Made by a program: the position numbers and the translations under genes. The notes beneath the pieces were generated by a model. It saw only the letters and a program-made list of their open reading frames with translations, did no database searches and was not told the origin of the DNA. Shown piece by piece: positions 15,371-22,871 of a stretch of 25,163 nt of DNA (positions are counted from its first letter, which is position 1; each line of letters opens with the position of its first letter). Origin of the DNA: Gemmatimonadota bacterium (GTDB lineage: Bacteria; GCA-2686955); the NCBI GenBank assembly GCA_002686955.1, contig NYZA01000162.1:1-25163 (forward strand), written 5' to 3'.

Positions 15371-16909
15371 TTGACCATCAAGTTGGTTGCATCGATGAGC
15401 TTCGTGCTCGTGGTTTGCCTCGCCCTCTTTGCTCTGCTCATAGATGAATCGGAAGAGCGGGTGATGGACGAGCTCAGCGACACAGTATCGTCGGTGGGGC
15501 GAGCGACGCTCGACGCGATCGGGAGCGAGGGCGCGGCCGGAGGGGCGATCGAAGAGCGCACGAAACACCTCGCGGGCGCCCGTATCGAGAGTGAGATCGT
15601 GGAGGTGCGCGAGCGGAAGACGGGCGGCTCTGTGCACGCGGAGGTCGTCGTCGTCCGCAAGGGAGAAGGCGGAAGGGTCGTGGTGCGCGGAGGCTCGGAA
15701 GAGAAAGAGGCGATCGACTCGCTCCGCGCCGTCGCGCGCGCCCGGCTCCCGCGGCCTTCGCCCGACGAAGACTCGCCCCTATCGATCTTCGTGCACAAGA
15801 TCATCACCGAATCGGATTCCGGGGCGCTGGTGATGAAGATCCCGGCGATCGATGCGGGCGGGGGCGCCGATTCGGCCGGCGCGACCTTCGAAAAGGGTAC
15901 GAGCGAGATTCGCGTTGCTTTTTCGACGGCCGACTACGACGCCCTTTTCGCCTCGACGCGCCGCCGACTGCTCCTCCTCTTCGCGTGCGTGCTCGCGACC
16001 GGAATCGTGCTCTCGGTCTGGCTGGCGCGCCGCTTCACCCGTCCGATCCGTTCGATGGACCGCGCGCTCGGGGCACTAGGACGGGGCGATCTCGAGGCGC
16101 GCGTGGAGGTGAAGGGGAACGATGAGCTTGCGAGGTTGGGTCGCGCTTTCAACGGGATGGCCGACTCGTTGGCCGCCGCGCGGGAGCGGGAGCGGCGCCT
16201 GGTGCGCAGCGAGAAGCTCACGGCTCTGGGACGGTTGGCCGCGGGGGTGGCGCACGACGTACGCAATCCGATCCACTCCGTCGGATTGACCCTGCAACAT
16301 ATCGAGGATTTCCGCCGCCTCGAAGACACCGCCGATGACGAGGAGCTAAATCGCTCGATCAGCATCATCCGAAGCGAGCTTCGCCGCGTCGATCGCCTCG
16401 TGGCCTCCTTCCTGCGCTTCGCCCAAAACGAGCCGATGGAGCGACAGAAAATCTCGATCGAGTCGCTGATGGACGATGTCGCCGCGCTCATCGAGGAGCG
16501 CGCGCGTCGATCGTCGATCAGGATCGAGATCGACACCGCCCCATCGCTCCCGGAGCTCTCGGTCGATGCCGAAGCGATCCGCACCTCGGTCTTGAATCTC
16601 GCCCTGAACAGCATCGACGCGATGCCGGAAGGGGGAGAGCTGCGCTTCTCCTGGCGCGCCCGCGGCGACGAAGTGGAGCTGGAGGTCAGCGACACGGGTC
16701 GGGGGATCAGCGAAGAGCACCTACAACATATTTTCGACTTCGGCTGGACCTCCAGAGACGACGGACACGGCCTTGGGCTGGCGATCGCGCACCAGATTGT
16801 CGTCGAGCAACACGGTGGACGGATCGACGCGCGGAGCCGGGTCGGCGAGGGGACCAAGCTCACTCTCGTTCTTCCGATCTCGTCACCGGAGAAGGAAGCG
16901 TCGTTATGA
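15371..16909 (+). CDS. NtrB/ZraS-type membrane sensor histidine kinase
   Basis: A 512-residue histidine kinase starting at TTG 15371, with GGAGG 9 nt upstream. TM1 is about residues 4-23; a ~175-residue periplasmic sensor follows; TM2 is about 199-216 (LLLLFACVLATGIVLSVWLA); a HAMP domain (RRFTRPIRSMDRALGALGRG) covers about 217-268; the H-box AAGVAHDVRNPIHS has phospho-acceptor His295; the ATPase domain has LNLALNSIDAMPEGG (N box), DTGRGI (G1) and GHGLGLAI (G2). H-box type and architecture match NtrB/ZraS-like kinases that pair with sigma-54 activators. The sensor domain is of no known type that I recognise but contains HKIITESDSGALVMKI, echoed in the exported acidic protein downstream. It overlaps the response regulator by 4 bp (ATGA). 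Confidence 0.93.
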   Translation: MTIKLVASMSFVLVVCLALFALLIDESEERVMDELSDTVSSVGRATLDAIGSEGAAGGAIEERTKHLAGARIESEIVEVRERKTGGSVHAEVVVVRKGEGGRVVVRGGSEEKEAIDSLRAVARARLPRPSPDEDSPLSIFVHKIITESDSGALVMKIPAIDAGGGADSAGATFEKGTSEIRVAFSTADYDALFASTRRRLLLLFACVLATGIVLSVWLARRFTRPIRSMDRALGALGRGDLEARVEVKGNDELARLGRAFNGMADSLAAARERERRLVRSEKLTALGRLAAGVAHDVRNPIHSVGLTLQHIEDFRRLEDTADDEELNRSISIIRSELRRVDRLVASFLRFAQNEPMERQKISIESLMDDVAALIEERARRSSIRIEIDTAPSLPELSVDAEAIRTSVLNLALNSIDAMPEGGELRFSWRARGDEVELEVSDTGRGISEEHLQHIFDFGWTSRDDGHGLGLAIAHQIVVEQHGGRIDARSRVGEGTKLTLVLPISSPEKEASL

Positions 16910-18291
16910 GCCCGGAGTCGAAGGGTTCGCTCCTGGTCGTCGACGATGAAGCGAATCAGCTCGAGATGCTCGCCCGCCTCTTGCGCCGCAGCGGATACAG
17001 CGTCGTCGCGGCGGAATCGGGATCGGAGGCGCTCGATATCGTGCGCGGAGCGCGCAACCTCGACCTGCTGGTCACCGACCAACAGATGCCTGGGATCGAC
17101 GGCCTCGACCTGATCGACGCCGTCCACAGCGAACGCCCCGGGCTCCCGATCGTGCTCGTAACCGCTTATGCCTCAGTCTCCAAGGCGGTCGAGGCGATGC
17201 GGCGCGGAGCATCGGACTACCTCACCAAGCCTTTCGAACGCGCCGACCTCTTGCGCGTGATCGAGCGGGTGTTGGAGCACCGCCGTCTCGAGCACGAAAT
17301 CGCATCGCTTCGCGCCGCGCTGGCGGGACGCCACCGACTCTGTGGAATCGTCGGCAAGTCCCCGGCGATGCAAGAGCTCTTCTCGCTGATCGAGCGGGTC
17401 GCCCCCAGCCAAGCATCGGTCTTGATCCGTGGGGAGAGCGGCACCGGCAAAGAGCTGGTCGCCAGGGCGCTGCACGCGCTCAGTCCGCGGGCGTCCGGAC
17501 CCTTCGTCGGGCTGAACTGCGCGGCCATCCCGGAAAACTTGTTGGAGAGTGAGTTCTTCGGGCACGAACGCGGCGCCTTCACCGGTGCCGATGCCGCTCG
17601 GCCGGGGCGATTCGAGCAGGCCGATGGAGGCACACTTTTCCTCGACGAGATCGGGGCAATGCGCGTCGACCTTCAATCGAAGCTGCTGCGCGTCATTCAG
17701 GAGCGAGAAATTTCGCGACTGGGCGCCACCACATCCCGCCCACTCGACCTGCGGATACTCGCGGCGACATCGGAGAAGCTGGAAGACGCCATCGGTGATC
17801 GTCGATTTCGAGAGGATCTTTTCTATCGCCTGAACGTCGTGGCCGTCGTCCTGCCTCCGCTTCGCGACCGCCCAGAGGATATTCCGCTCCTTGCGGAGCA
17901 TCTTTGCGAGCGAGCCTCCGAACGACTAGGGCGAGATCCCCTGCCCCTGGAGCCGGGCGTGCTGGACCGTCTTATCGCGCACTCCTGGCCCGGCAATGTC
18001 CGGGAGCTCGAGAACTGCATCGAGAGAATGGTGGTGCTGGCGCGCGGAGAACGATTGGAGAACGGAGACTTGCCGGAATCGATTCGCGATCGATCGAATG
18101 CGGAGGGCTCCGGGGATGTCTCTCTTCCCGCCGAAGGGCTCTCTCTCGAAGCGGTCGAGCGCAGCCTGATCTTGCAGGCATTGCGGCGCACGAGAGGCGC
18201 ACTGGCCCCGGCGGCCCGGCTGCTCGACATCTCCTACAAGACCCTGCAATATCGTTTGCGCAAGTTCGGAATCGATCGGGAGCGTTTCTGA
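16906..18291 (+). CDS. NtrC-family sigma-54-dependent response regulator
   Basis: A 461-residue activator. The receiver domain (1-120) has acidic pocket D13/D14, phospho-acceptor D58 (LLVTDQQMPG), the conserved Thr in VTAY and Lys in LTKPF. The AAA+ domain (~145-375) has Walker A GESGTGKE (176-183), GAFTGA (223-228), the sigma-54-contacting loop, fully intact, and Walker B GGTLFLDEIG. R-fingers are in the usual FREDLFYRLNV region. The C-terminal Fis-type HTH (ALRRTRGALAPAARLLDISYKTLQYRLRKFGI) binds DNA. Co-translated with the kinase and therefore its cognate partner. The nearest downstream promoter has sigma-54 consensus and a palindrome suited to this HTH, so it likely drives the acidic-protein gene. 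Confidence 0.95.
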   Translation: MSPESKGSLLVVDDEANQLEMLARLLRRSGYSVVAAESGSEALDIVRGARNLDLLVTDQQMPGIDGLDLIDAVHSERPGLPIVLVTAYASVSKAVEAMRRGASDYLTKPFERADLLRVIERVLEHRRLEHEIASLRAALAGRHRLCGIVGKSPAMQELFSLIERVAPSQASVLIRGESGTGKELVARALHALSPRASGPFVGLNCAAIPENLLESEFFGHERGAFTGADAARPGRFEQADGGTLFLDEIGAMRVDLQSKLLRVIQEREISRLGATTSRPLDLRILAATSEKLEDAIGDRRFREDLFYRLNVVAVVLPPLRDRPEDIPLLAEHLCERASERLGRDPLPLEPGVLDRLIAHSWPGNVRELENCIERMVVLARGERLENGDLPESIRDRSNAEGSGDVSLPAEGLSLEAVERSLILQALRRTRGALAPAARLLDISYKTLQYRLRKFGIDRERF

Positions 18292-18318
18292 TCCCCCCAA
18301 CCCCATCTCGGGCGGACC

Positions 18319-18334
18319 CACCTCATATGAGGTG
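18319..18334. promoter_or_regulatory. Perfect 16-bp palindrome, candidate enhancer (UAS) for the NtrC-type activator
   Basis: CACCTCATATGAGGTG is an exact inverted repeat with no loop, centred about 75-90 bp upstream of the sigma-54 promoter's -24 element and about 100 bp from the expected transcription start. That is the usual distance for an activator site of NtrC-like proteins. It is not followed by a T-run, so a terminator is unlikely. Confidence 0.65.
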
Positions 18335-18400
18335 AGAACATTGGCCTGCGAGGAGAGCCCCAAACGTTGTATCGCAATCACTTGCGGCCGAATTCGCCTC

Positions 18401-18417
18401 TGGCACGTTCACTGCGA
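18401..18417 (+). promoter_or_regulatory. Sigma-54 (-24/-12) promoter
   Basis: TGGCACGTTCACTGCGA matches the consensus TGGCAC-N5-TTGC except for C in place of the first T of the -12 box. The invariant GG and GC are separated by exactly 10 bp. Expected transcription start is near 18427, about 43 bp before the ATG of the acidic-protein gene. It lies directly downstream of the sigma-54 activator gene. Confidence 0.7.
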
Positions 18418-18469
18418 ACCCCACGACCGGCCGCCGGCTGGGGGTGGCCTTCCCAAGAAAGGCAACAGC

Positions 18470-19108
18470 ATGATTCCGCAACCGATCCGAACCGCACTGG
18501 CGGCACTCTCCATCACTCTTCTCCCCGCACTCTCTTCGGCCATCGAAGGCGCCACCGAGGAGCTGCATCTCTCCGATCTCGCCGACGGGGAAACCCGACT
18601 CTTCGGCGAGGGCGGCCACGCCATCAGCGCGACCCGCGACGGCGACATCGTGACCGTCTCGCTGCCCGGCGTCGAAGGCGACGAAGACCACGAAATCGTC
18701 GTCGATCTTTCCGAAGATGATGGCCACGTCGTGGTCGTCGGCGAAGATGAGCACCGCGCCGTTTGGGTCAAAGCCGGCGGGGAGCTGGACGCGGGCGAAG
18801 TCGAGATCGAGATCGAAGAGCTCGACGACGAGGAGCTCGAAGGCGCCCAAGTCATCATTCGCAAGATGATCACCGTCGAAGACGACGAAGATGGAGAAAA
18901 CACCACTTCCATGATGCGCGTTATTCGCGTCGGCGGGGAGCGAGAAGGAGGCGAGGGCGAAGAGATCGAAATCGATGTTGAAGCGTTGGTCGACGAGCTC
19001 GGAGAAGAGGCCGAGATCCGAATCATGAAGATCCACACCGAAGAGGGCGACGAAGGAACCAAAGTGATGGTGCGGATCGAAGCGGATGCCGAGATCGAGG
19101 AGGAGTAG
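18470..19108 (+). CDS. Small exported, highly acidic protein; likely output of the two-component system
   Basis: A 212-residue protein of unknown family. Start ATG 18470 is chosen over a longer frame (18332) because it begins a signal peptide (IRTALAALSITLLPALSSA) and lies just after the sigma-54 promoter, with AAAGG 7 nt upstream. The mature chain is extremely rich in Glu and Asp, with short beta-like repeats (HEIVVDLSEDDGHVVVVGED, VEIEIEELDDEELEG). A motif KM.TVEDDEDG...MMRVI (near 128-150) recurs as KIHTEEGDEGTKVMVRI (near 183-205) and resembles KIITESDSGALVMKI in the kinase sensor. Metal binding or chaperone-like action in the periplasm is inference. Position and promoter parallel ZraP in ZraPSR systems, though it is not a ZraP homologue by sequence. 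Convergent with mltD, 19 bp apart. Confidence 0.8.
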   Translation: MIPQPIRTALAALSITLLPALSSAIEGATEELHLSDLADGETRLFGEGGHAISATRDGDIVTVSLPGVEGDEDHEIVVDLSEDDGHVVVVGEDEHRAVWVKAGGELDAGEVEIEIEELDDEELEGAQVIIRKMITVEDDEDGENTTSMMRVIRVGGEREGGEGEEIEIDVEALVDELGEEAEIRIMKIHTEEGDEGTKVMVRIEADAEIEEE

Positions 19109-19127
19109 GTAAGGGTTCGCGCGAGAA

Positions 19128-20900
19128 TCAAGGGACGACGATACGCTGATCCGGGTAGATCGTGCTCCTGCTGGTGAGGCCGTTGGCGCGCATCAAGGCG
19201 CCCAAGTCGACACCGTACTTCCGCGCGATCTTCCCCAACGTGTCTCCCTTGCGCACGGTATGAACGCGAGCGCCGTGCCGGCTCCCCGGAACGATTCGGA
19301 GCTTGGTTCCCGGTGTGATTCGACTGCTGCTCAATCGATTCTCACGCTTAATTGTGTTAACGCTGGTTCCGTATCTCTTGGCGATGTCCCAAAGTGTGTC
19401 GCCCCTGCGAACGACATGAACGACGGGATCGGCCGAAACACCTTGACTCGCGAACGAGGGTGAGTAGCCGGCCGCCACCGGTATCTTGATGCGCCGGCCG
19501 GGGTAGATCCGATTGACGTTCCTGATACCGTTGGCGCGCGCGATCGCGTTGACTCCAACGCCGTAGATACTGGCTATGGTCGAAAGATTCTGCCCCCGTC
19601 TGACCCTGTGCGTGACGAACTTCGGGGTCGGTGGCGTGTAGACCGGCATCTCCCGCAGGCACTCCCGCACGCTCGCATGCCGCTCCGCGGGGACCTTCAG
19701 CTCGTAGGTGGCCTTCGGTGTGATCCCCCGTCGCAACTCGGGATTGTAGCGTCGCAGCAGCCCCTCGGGCAGGCCCAGGCGCGACTCGATCCCCTTCAGC
19801 TCAAACTCTTTCTCGGTCGTGACGACCATCGGGTCGGACAGCGGCTCCAAGGGCTCCGGCAGCTCGATCCCGAATCTCCCGGGATCCTCGATGATCGCCA
19901 GAGTCGCAAAGAAACGTGGGACGTAGCGCCGAGTCTCCCGGGGAAGCTGTTCGTAGAGGTCCCAGAAATCCAGGTCTTGCCCCGGCTCCTGCCGATCGAG
20001 GCGCAGCACCCGATGCTCGCCGCAGTTGTACGCCGCCAGCGCCTGCGGCCAGTCGCCGAATAGATCGTGCAGCTCGCTCAGATAGGCGATCGCCGCGTCG
20101 GTCGATCGTTCCGGGTCCATCCGCTCGTCGATCCAGGCATCGCGCGAAAGACCGTAGCGACGCCCCGTCGACAAGATGAACTGCCACATCCCCAGCGCCT
20201 TCGCCCGAGAATATGCATCGACCTTGAAACCGCTCTCGATCAGGGGCAGCCAGCTCAGCTGGCTCGGCAGACCGGCCTCGGCGAGCTTCGCGAGGATCAT
20301 CGGCCGGTAACGCCCGGAGCGACGATACGCCCCGATGAGGAATCCCCCTTCCGCCTTCTGAAACGACTTGATCTCCTGCTGCACTCGATCGTTCTCGACG
20401 ATCTGTATCTCCAGATCCCATTCGATCCGCGGCTCGCCGGCGGCGGTGCGCTGCGAAGCGTAGATATCCAGCAACTTCTCCGCGACAATCCGACGAATAT
20501 CCGCCTTGGTCTGCGCCGCCACTGGATCGCCGTTCTCCGGCAGATTCAGCATCAATTCGTAGGCGCGGTCGAGCGCCGCGATCGCATCGTCCAGCTCACC
20601 CTCGTCGAGAAACACCTCGGCCGACTCGCAAGCCTCGATCGCCTCTGCCTGCGCGGTCTGCGCGAGAGCCATCGGCGCCGCCTCGCTTCCATCCACCGCC
20701 GCCGATGCCCTCCCGGTCGAGTCCGCGGTGGCCTCTCGTGGAGGTTCCGCCGGCTCGATGCTCCGCTCATGGGACCGCCGCCCTCCGTAGGTGCCGGCGG
20801 TAGACACCTTGGAGCCACAGCCCAGAAGACAGACAAGAAGTGCCGGGCACAGAGCCCAAGGGATCGGTTTGCGTCGCGAAAGGGGGGGGAATGCCCGCAT
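19128..20900 (-). CDS. mltD: Membrane-bound lytic murein transglycosylase D
   Basis: A 590-residue lipoprotein (LLGC lipobox, Cys28) that cleaves peptidoglycan glycan strands between MurNAc and GlcNAc. In order: a linker with a short TPR-like helix pair (about 85-120), then the SLT domain with catalytic Glu222 in LPLIESGFKVDAYSRAKALG, the family's MWQFILSTGRRYGL and ALAAYNCGEHRV motifs, and three LysM repeats (about 430-474, 494-537, 546-590), each beginning [TV]H.VR.G..L. E. coli MltD usually has two LysM repeats; three is common elsewhere. The ribosome-binding site AGGAG is 5 nt from the ATG. It lies 67 bp after purA on the same strand and is probably the last gene of that operon. Confidence 0.95.
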   Translation of the reverse strand: MRAFPPLSRRKPIPWALCPALLVCLLGCGSKVSTAGTYGGRRSHERSIEPAEPPREATADSTGRASAAVDGSEAAPMALAQTAQAEAIEACESAEVFLDEGELDDAIAALDRAYELMLNLPENGDPVAAQTKADIRRIVAEKLLDIYASQRTAAGEPRIEWDLEIQIVENDRVQQEIKSFQKAEGGFLIGAYRRSGRYRPMILAKLAEAGLPSQLSWLPLIESGFKVDAYSRAKALGMWQFILSTGRRYGLSRDAWIDERMDPERSTDAAIAYLSELHDLFGDWPQALAAYNCGEHRVLRLDRQEPGQDLDFWDLYEQLPRETRRYVPRFFATLAIIEDPGRFGIELPEPLEPLSDPMVVTTEKEFELKGIESRLGLPEGLLRRYNPELRRGITPKATYELKVPAERHASVRECLREMPVYTPPTPKFVTHRVRRGQNLSTIASIYGVGVNAIARANGIRNVNRIYPGRRIKIPVAAGYSPSFASQGVSADPVVHVVRRGDTLWDIAKRYGTSVNTIKRENRLSSSRITPGTKLRIVPGSRHGARVHTVRKGDTLGKIARKYGVDLGALMRANGLTSRSTIYPDQRIVVP

Positions 20901-20967
20901 CTTTTCTCCTGTCAGGCGATTGCGGCTTCGATCTCAGGGTCCGCCAACTACCCGAACCGCTCCTGGA

Positions 20968-22269
20968 TCAACCGGTGATGAAGAGCTCGTGATCGGCGGT
21001 CCGCAGCGTCTGCGCCCGGTCCGGTCCCACCGACACCAACCCCACGGGAACCCCGGTTAGCGCCCCGATCCGCTCCAGATAGGCTCGCGCGCGTCCCGGC
21101 AACTCCTCCAGCTTCCTCAGCCCGCTGGTCTCGCTCTTCCACCCCGGAAGCCACTCATAGATCGGCTCGATCCCCTCCCACTCGTCCGAGCGCAAGGGCA
21201 CATCGTCGAGCTCCCTCCCGTCGATCCGGTAGCCCGTGCACACAGCGATCTCGTCCACCCGGTCCAGCACATCGAGCTTGGTCACCGCCAGCTCATCGAG
21301 GCCGTTGACGCGAGCCGCGTAACGCAGGGCCACCGCGTCGAACCAGCCGCAGCGCCTCGGTCGCCCCGTCGTGGCTCCGTATTCGCCGCCCCAATCTCTC
21401 AGCCGCTCCCCCATCTCCCCCTCGAGCTCCGTCGGAAAAGGACCGTGCCCGACCCGCGTCGCGTAGGCCTTCGCGATCCCCACCACTCGTCCAACGCGCG
21501 AGGGCCCGATCCCCGTCCCCAGGCACGCCCCCCCCGCCGTCGGATTGCTCGAGGTCACGAATGGGTAGGTGCCGTGGTCGATATCGAGCATCGTCCCCTG
21601 CGCCCCCTCGAGCAGCACGCGGTGCCCCGCCCGCATCGCCTCATCCAGCAGCCGCGAGGTGTCACGAATGCTCGACGCCAACCGCCCCGCCGCATCGGAA
21701 TAGCGCTCCAGAACCTCGTCGATCTCCACCCCCTCCTCCCCGAAAACCCGCTCCAGGAGCCGATTCCCCCGCTCCAGAACCGCGACGAGCCGCTCCCTCA
21801 GACGGCCCACATCGAGCAGCTCCGCCGCCTGAATCCCCCCCCGCTGCGCCTTCTCCGAGTAGGCGGGCCCGATCCCCCGCCCCGTCGTTCCGATCGAGCG
21901 CTCCCCCTTGCTCCGCTCCATCGCGCCATCGAGCGCCTTGTGGACCGGCAGGATCAGATGCGCCTTCGAGCTCAGGAGCACCCGCCCCTCCGTCTCGATC
22001 CCCCGCTGCCGAATCTGCTCGATCTCATCGAGCAGCGCGAGCGGATCGACCACCACACCGTTGCCGATCACGCAGATCTTGTCGGGGTAGAGCACACCCG
22101 AGGGCACGAGGTGGAACACGAACTTCCGACCCTCGACCACGACCGTATGTCCCGCGTTCGCACCGCCCTGAAAACGGGCGATAATGTCGGCCCGCTCGGT
22201 CAAATAGTCGATCACCTTGGCCTTGCCCTCGTCGCCCCACTGGGCGCCAACCACGACCGCTGCTTTCAT
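20968..22269 (-). CDS. purA: Adenylosuccinate synthetase
   Basis: A 433-residue enzyme joining IMP and aspartate with GTP, the first committed step to AMP. Seen: the P-loop region QWGDEGKAKVID with catalytic Asp13 (most relatives read GDEGKGKIVD, so Ala at 17 is a minor variant), His41 in GGANAGHTVVV, the IMP-loop IGTTGRGIGPAY, LLEGAQGTMLDIDHGTYPFVTSSN, and GATTGRPRRCGWFD. Full length for the family with all key motifs. Its ATG overlaps the stop of the upstream isomerase gene as ATGA. Housekeeping enzyme; the neighbours give no functional link. Confidence 0.98.
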   Translation of the reverse strand: MKAAVVVGAQWGDEGKAKVIDYLTERADIIARFQGGANAGHTVVVEGRKFVFHLVPSGVLYPDKICVIGNGVVVDPLALLDEIEQIRQRGIETEGRVLLSSKAHLILPVHKALDGAMERSKGERSIGTTGRGIGPAYSEKAQRGGIQAAELLDVGRLRERLVAVLERGNRLLERVFGEEGVEIDEVLERYSDAAGRLASSIRDTSRLLDEAMRAGHRVLLEGAQGTMLDIDHGTYPFVTSSNPTAGGACLGTGIGPSRVGRVVGIAKAYATRVGHGPFPTELEGEMGERLRDWGGEYGATTGRPRRCGWFDAVALRYAARVNGLDELAVTKLDVLDRVDEIAVCTGYRIDGRELDDVPLRSDEWEGIEPIYEWLPGWKSETSGLRKLEELPGRARAYLERIGALTGVPVGLVSVGPDRAQTLRTADHELFITG

Positions 22270-22871
22270 CGGATCCCATCCAATCGAAGAGCTTCCACCC
22301 GCTCGACCGCGTCGATGCGCGGATCATCGTCGCCCTCATCTCGCACGATCGCCCTTACCGTCTCCATCCCCTCCACGACCCTGCCGAACACCACGTACTT
22401 ACCATCTAGGTGTGCCAGACGGCTCAGGCAAACGAAAAACTCGCTCCCCGCGGAGTCCAGGAACTCCCGCTGCTCCTGACGATCTCCCAGAGCCTCGGGA
22501 TCCTCGGAGCGCACCATGCCCAACGAACCGAGCGAATGCTCCCCGGTCCCCAGCTCGAAAGGCAACACACCCGCCGCCGGATCATCCCCCTCGATTCGCC
22601 CGCCGACGATGAACTCCCCTTCGACCCGCCGGTGGAAGCTGCTCCCCGCAAAGGCGCCCGCATCGGCCCGCAACGCGAATCGTTCCGCCGTCAGCGGCGC
22701 ATGAAGTGTATCGAGCGACACCACGAACGTGCCGAGCTCGGTCTCGATTCGATACCGAGGTCCGTCGGCCGGCGCCACATCCACCCGGGCCGGAGGCTCC
22801 TCTTCCGCGCACGCCCACACTCCGAGCACAAGGAGTGCGAACGGAAAGTGGCGGATTCTCTGAGTCCTCAA
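22266..22871 (-). CDS. Cyclophilin-type PPIase lipoprotein with degenerate active site
   Basis: A 201-residue predicted lipoprotein starting at TTG 22871, whose codon overlaps the previous stop as TTGA. The signal peptide ends GVWAC (Cys21), an unusual lipobox with Trp. The cyclophilin fold is recognisable from YRIETELGTFVVSL, SSFHRRVEGEFIVGG, LGMVRSEDPEAL and SEFFVCLSRLAHLDGKYVVFGRVVEGM. Compared with human cyclophilin A, the catalytic Arg (FHR) is kept, but positions equal to F60, Q63, W121 and H126 are Glu, Val, His and Tyr, so activity may be weak or lost. Likely a periplasmic or outer-membrane folding factor. In operon with the lipoprotein before and purA after. Confidence 0.85.
   Translation of the reverse strand: MRTQRIRHFPFALLVLGVWACAEEEPPARVDVAPADGPRYRIETELGTFVVSLDTLHAPLTAERFALRADAGAFAGSSFHRRVEGEFIVGGRIEGDDPAAGVLPFELGTGEHSLGSLGMVRSEDPEALGDRQEQREFLDSAGSEFFVCLSRLAHLDGKYVVFGRVVEGMETVRAIVRDEGDDDPRIDAVERVEALRLDGIR

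Noticed and set aside
18319-18334. Rho-independent terminator after the response regulator
   Set aside because: Perfect palindrome without loop and without a following T-run; fits an operator better.
22270-22300. Purine riboswitch before purA
   Set aside because: purA overlaps the preceding gene by 4 bp, so there is no leader region.
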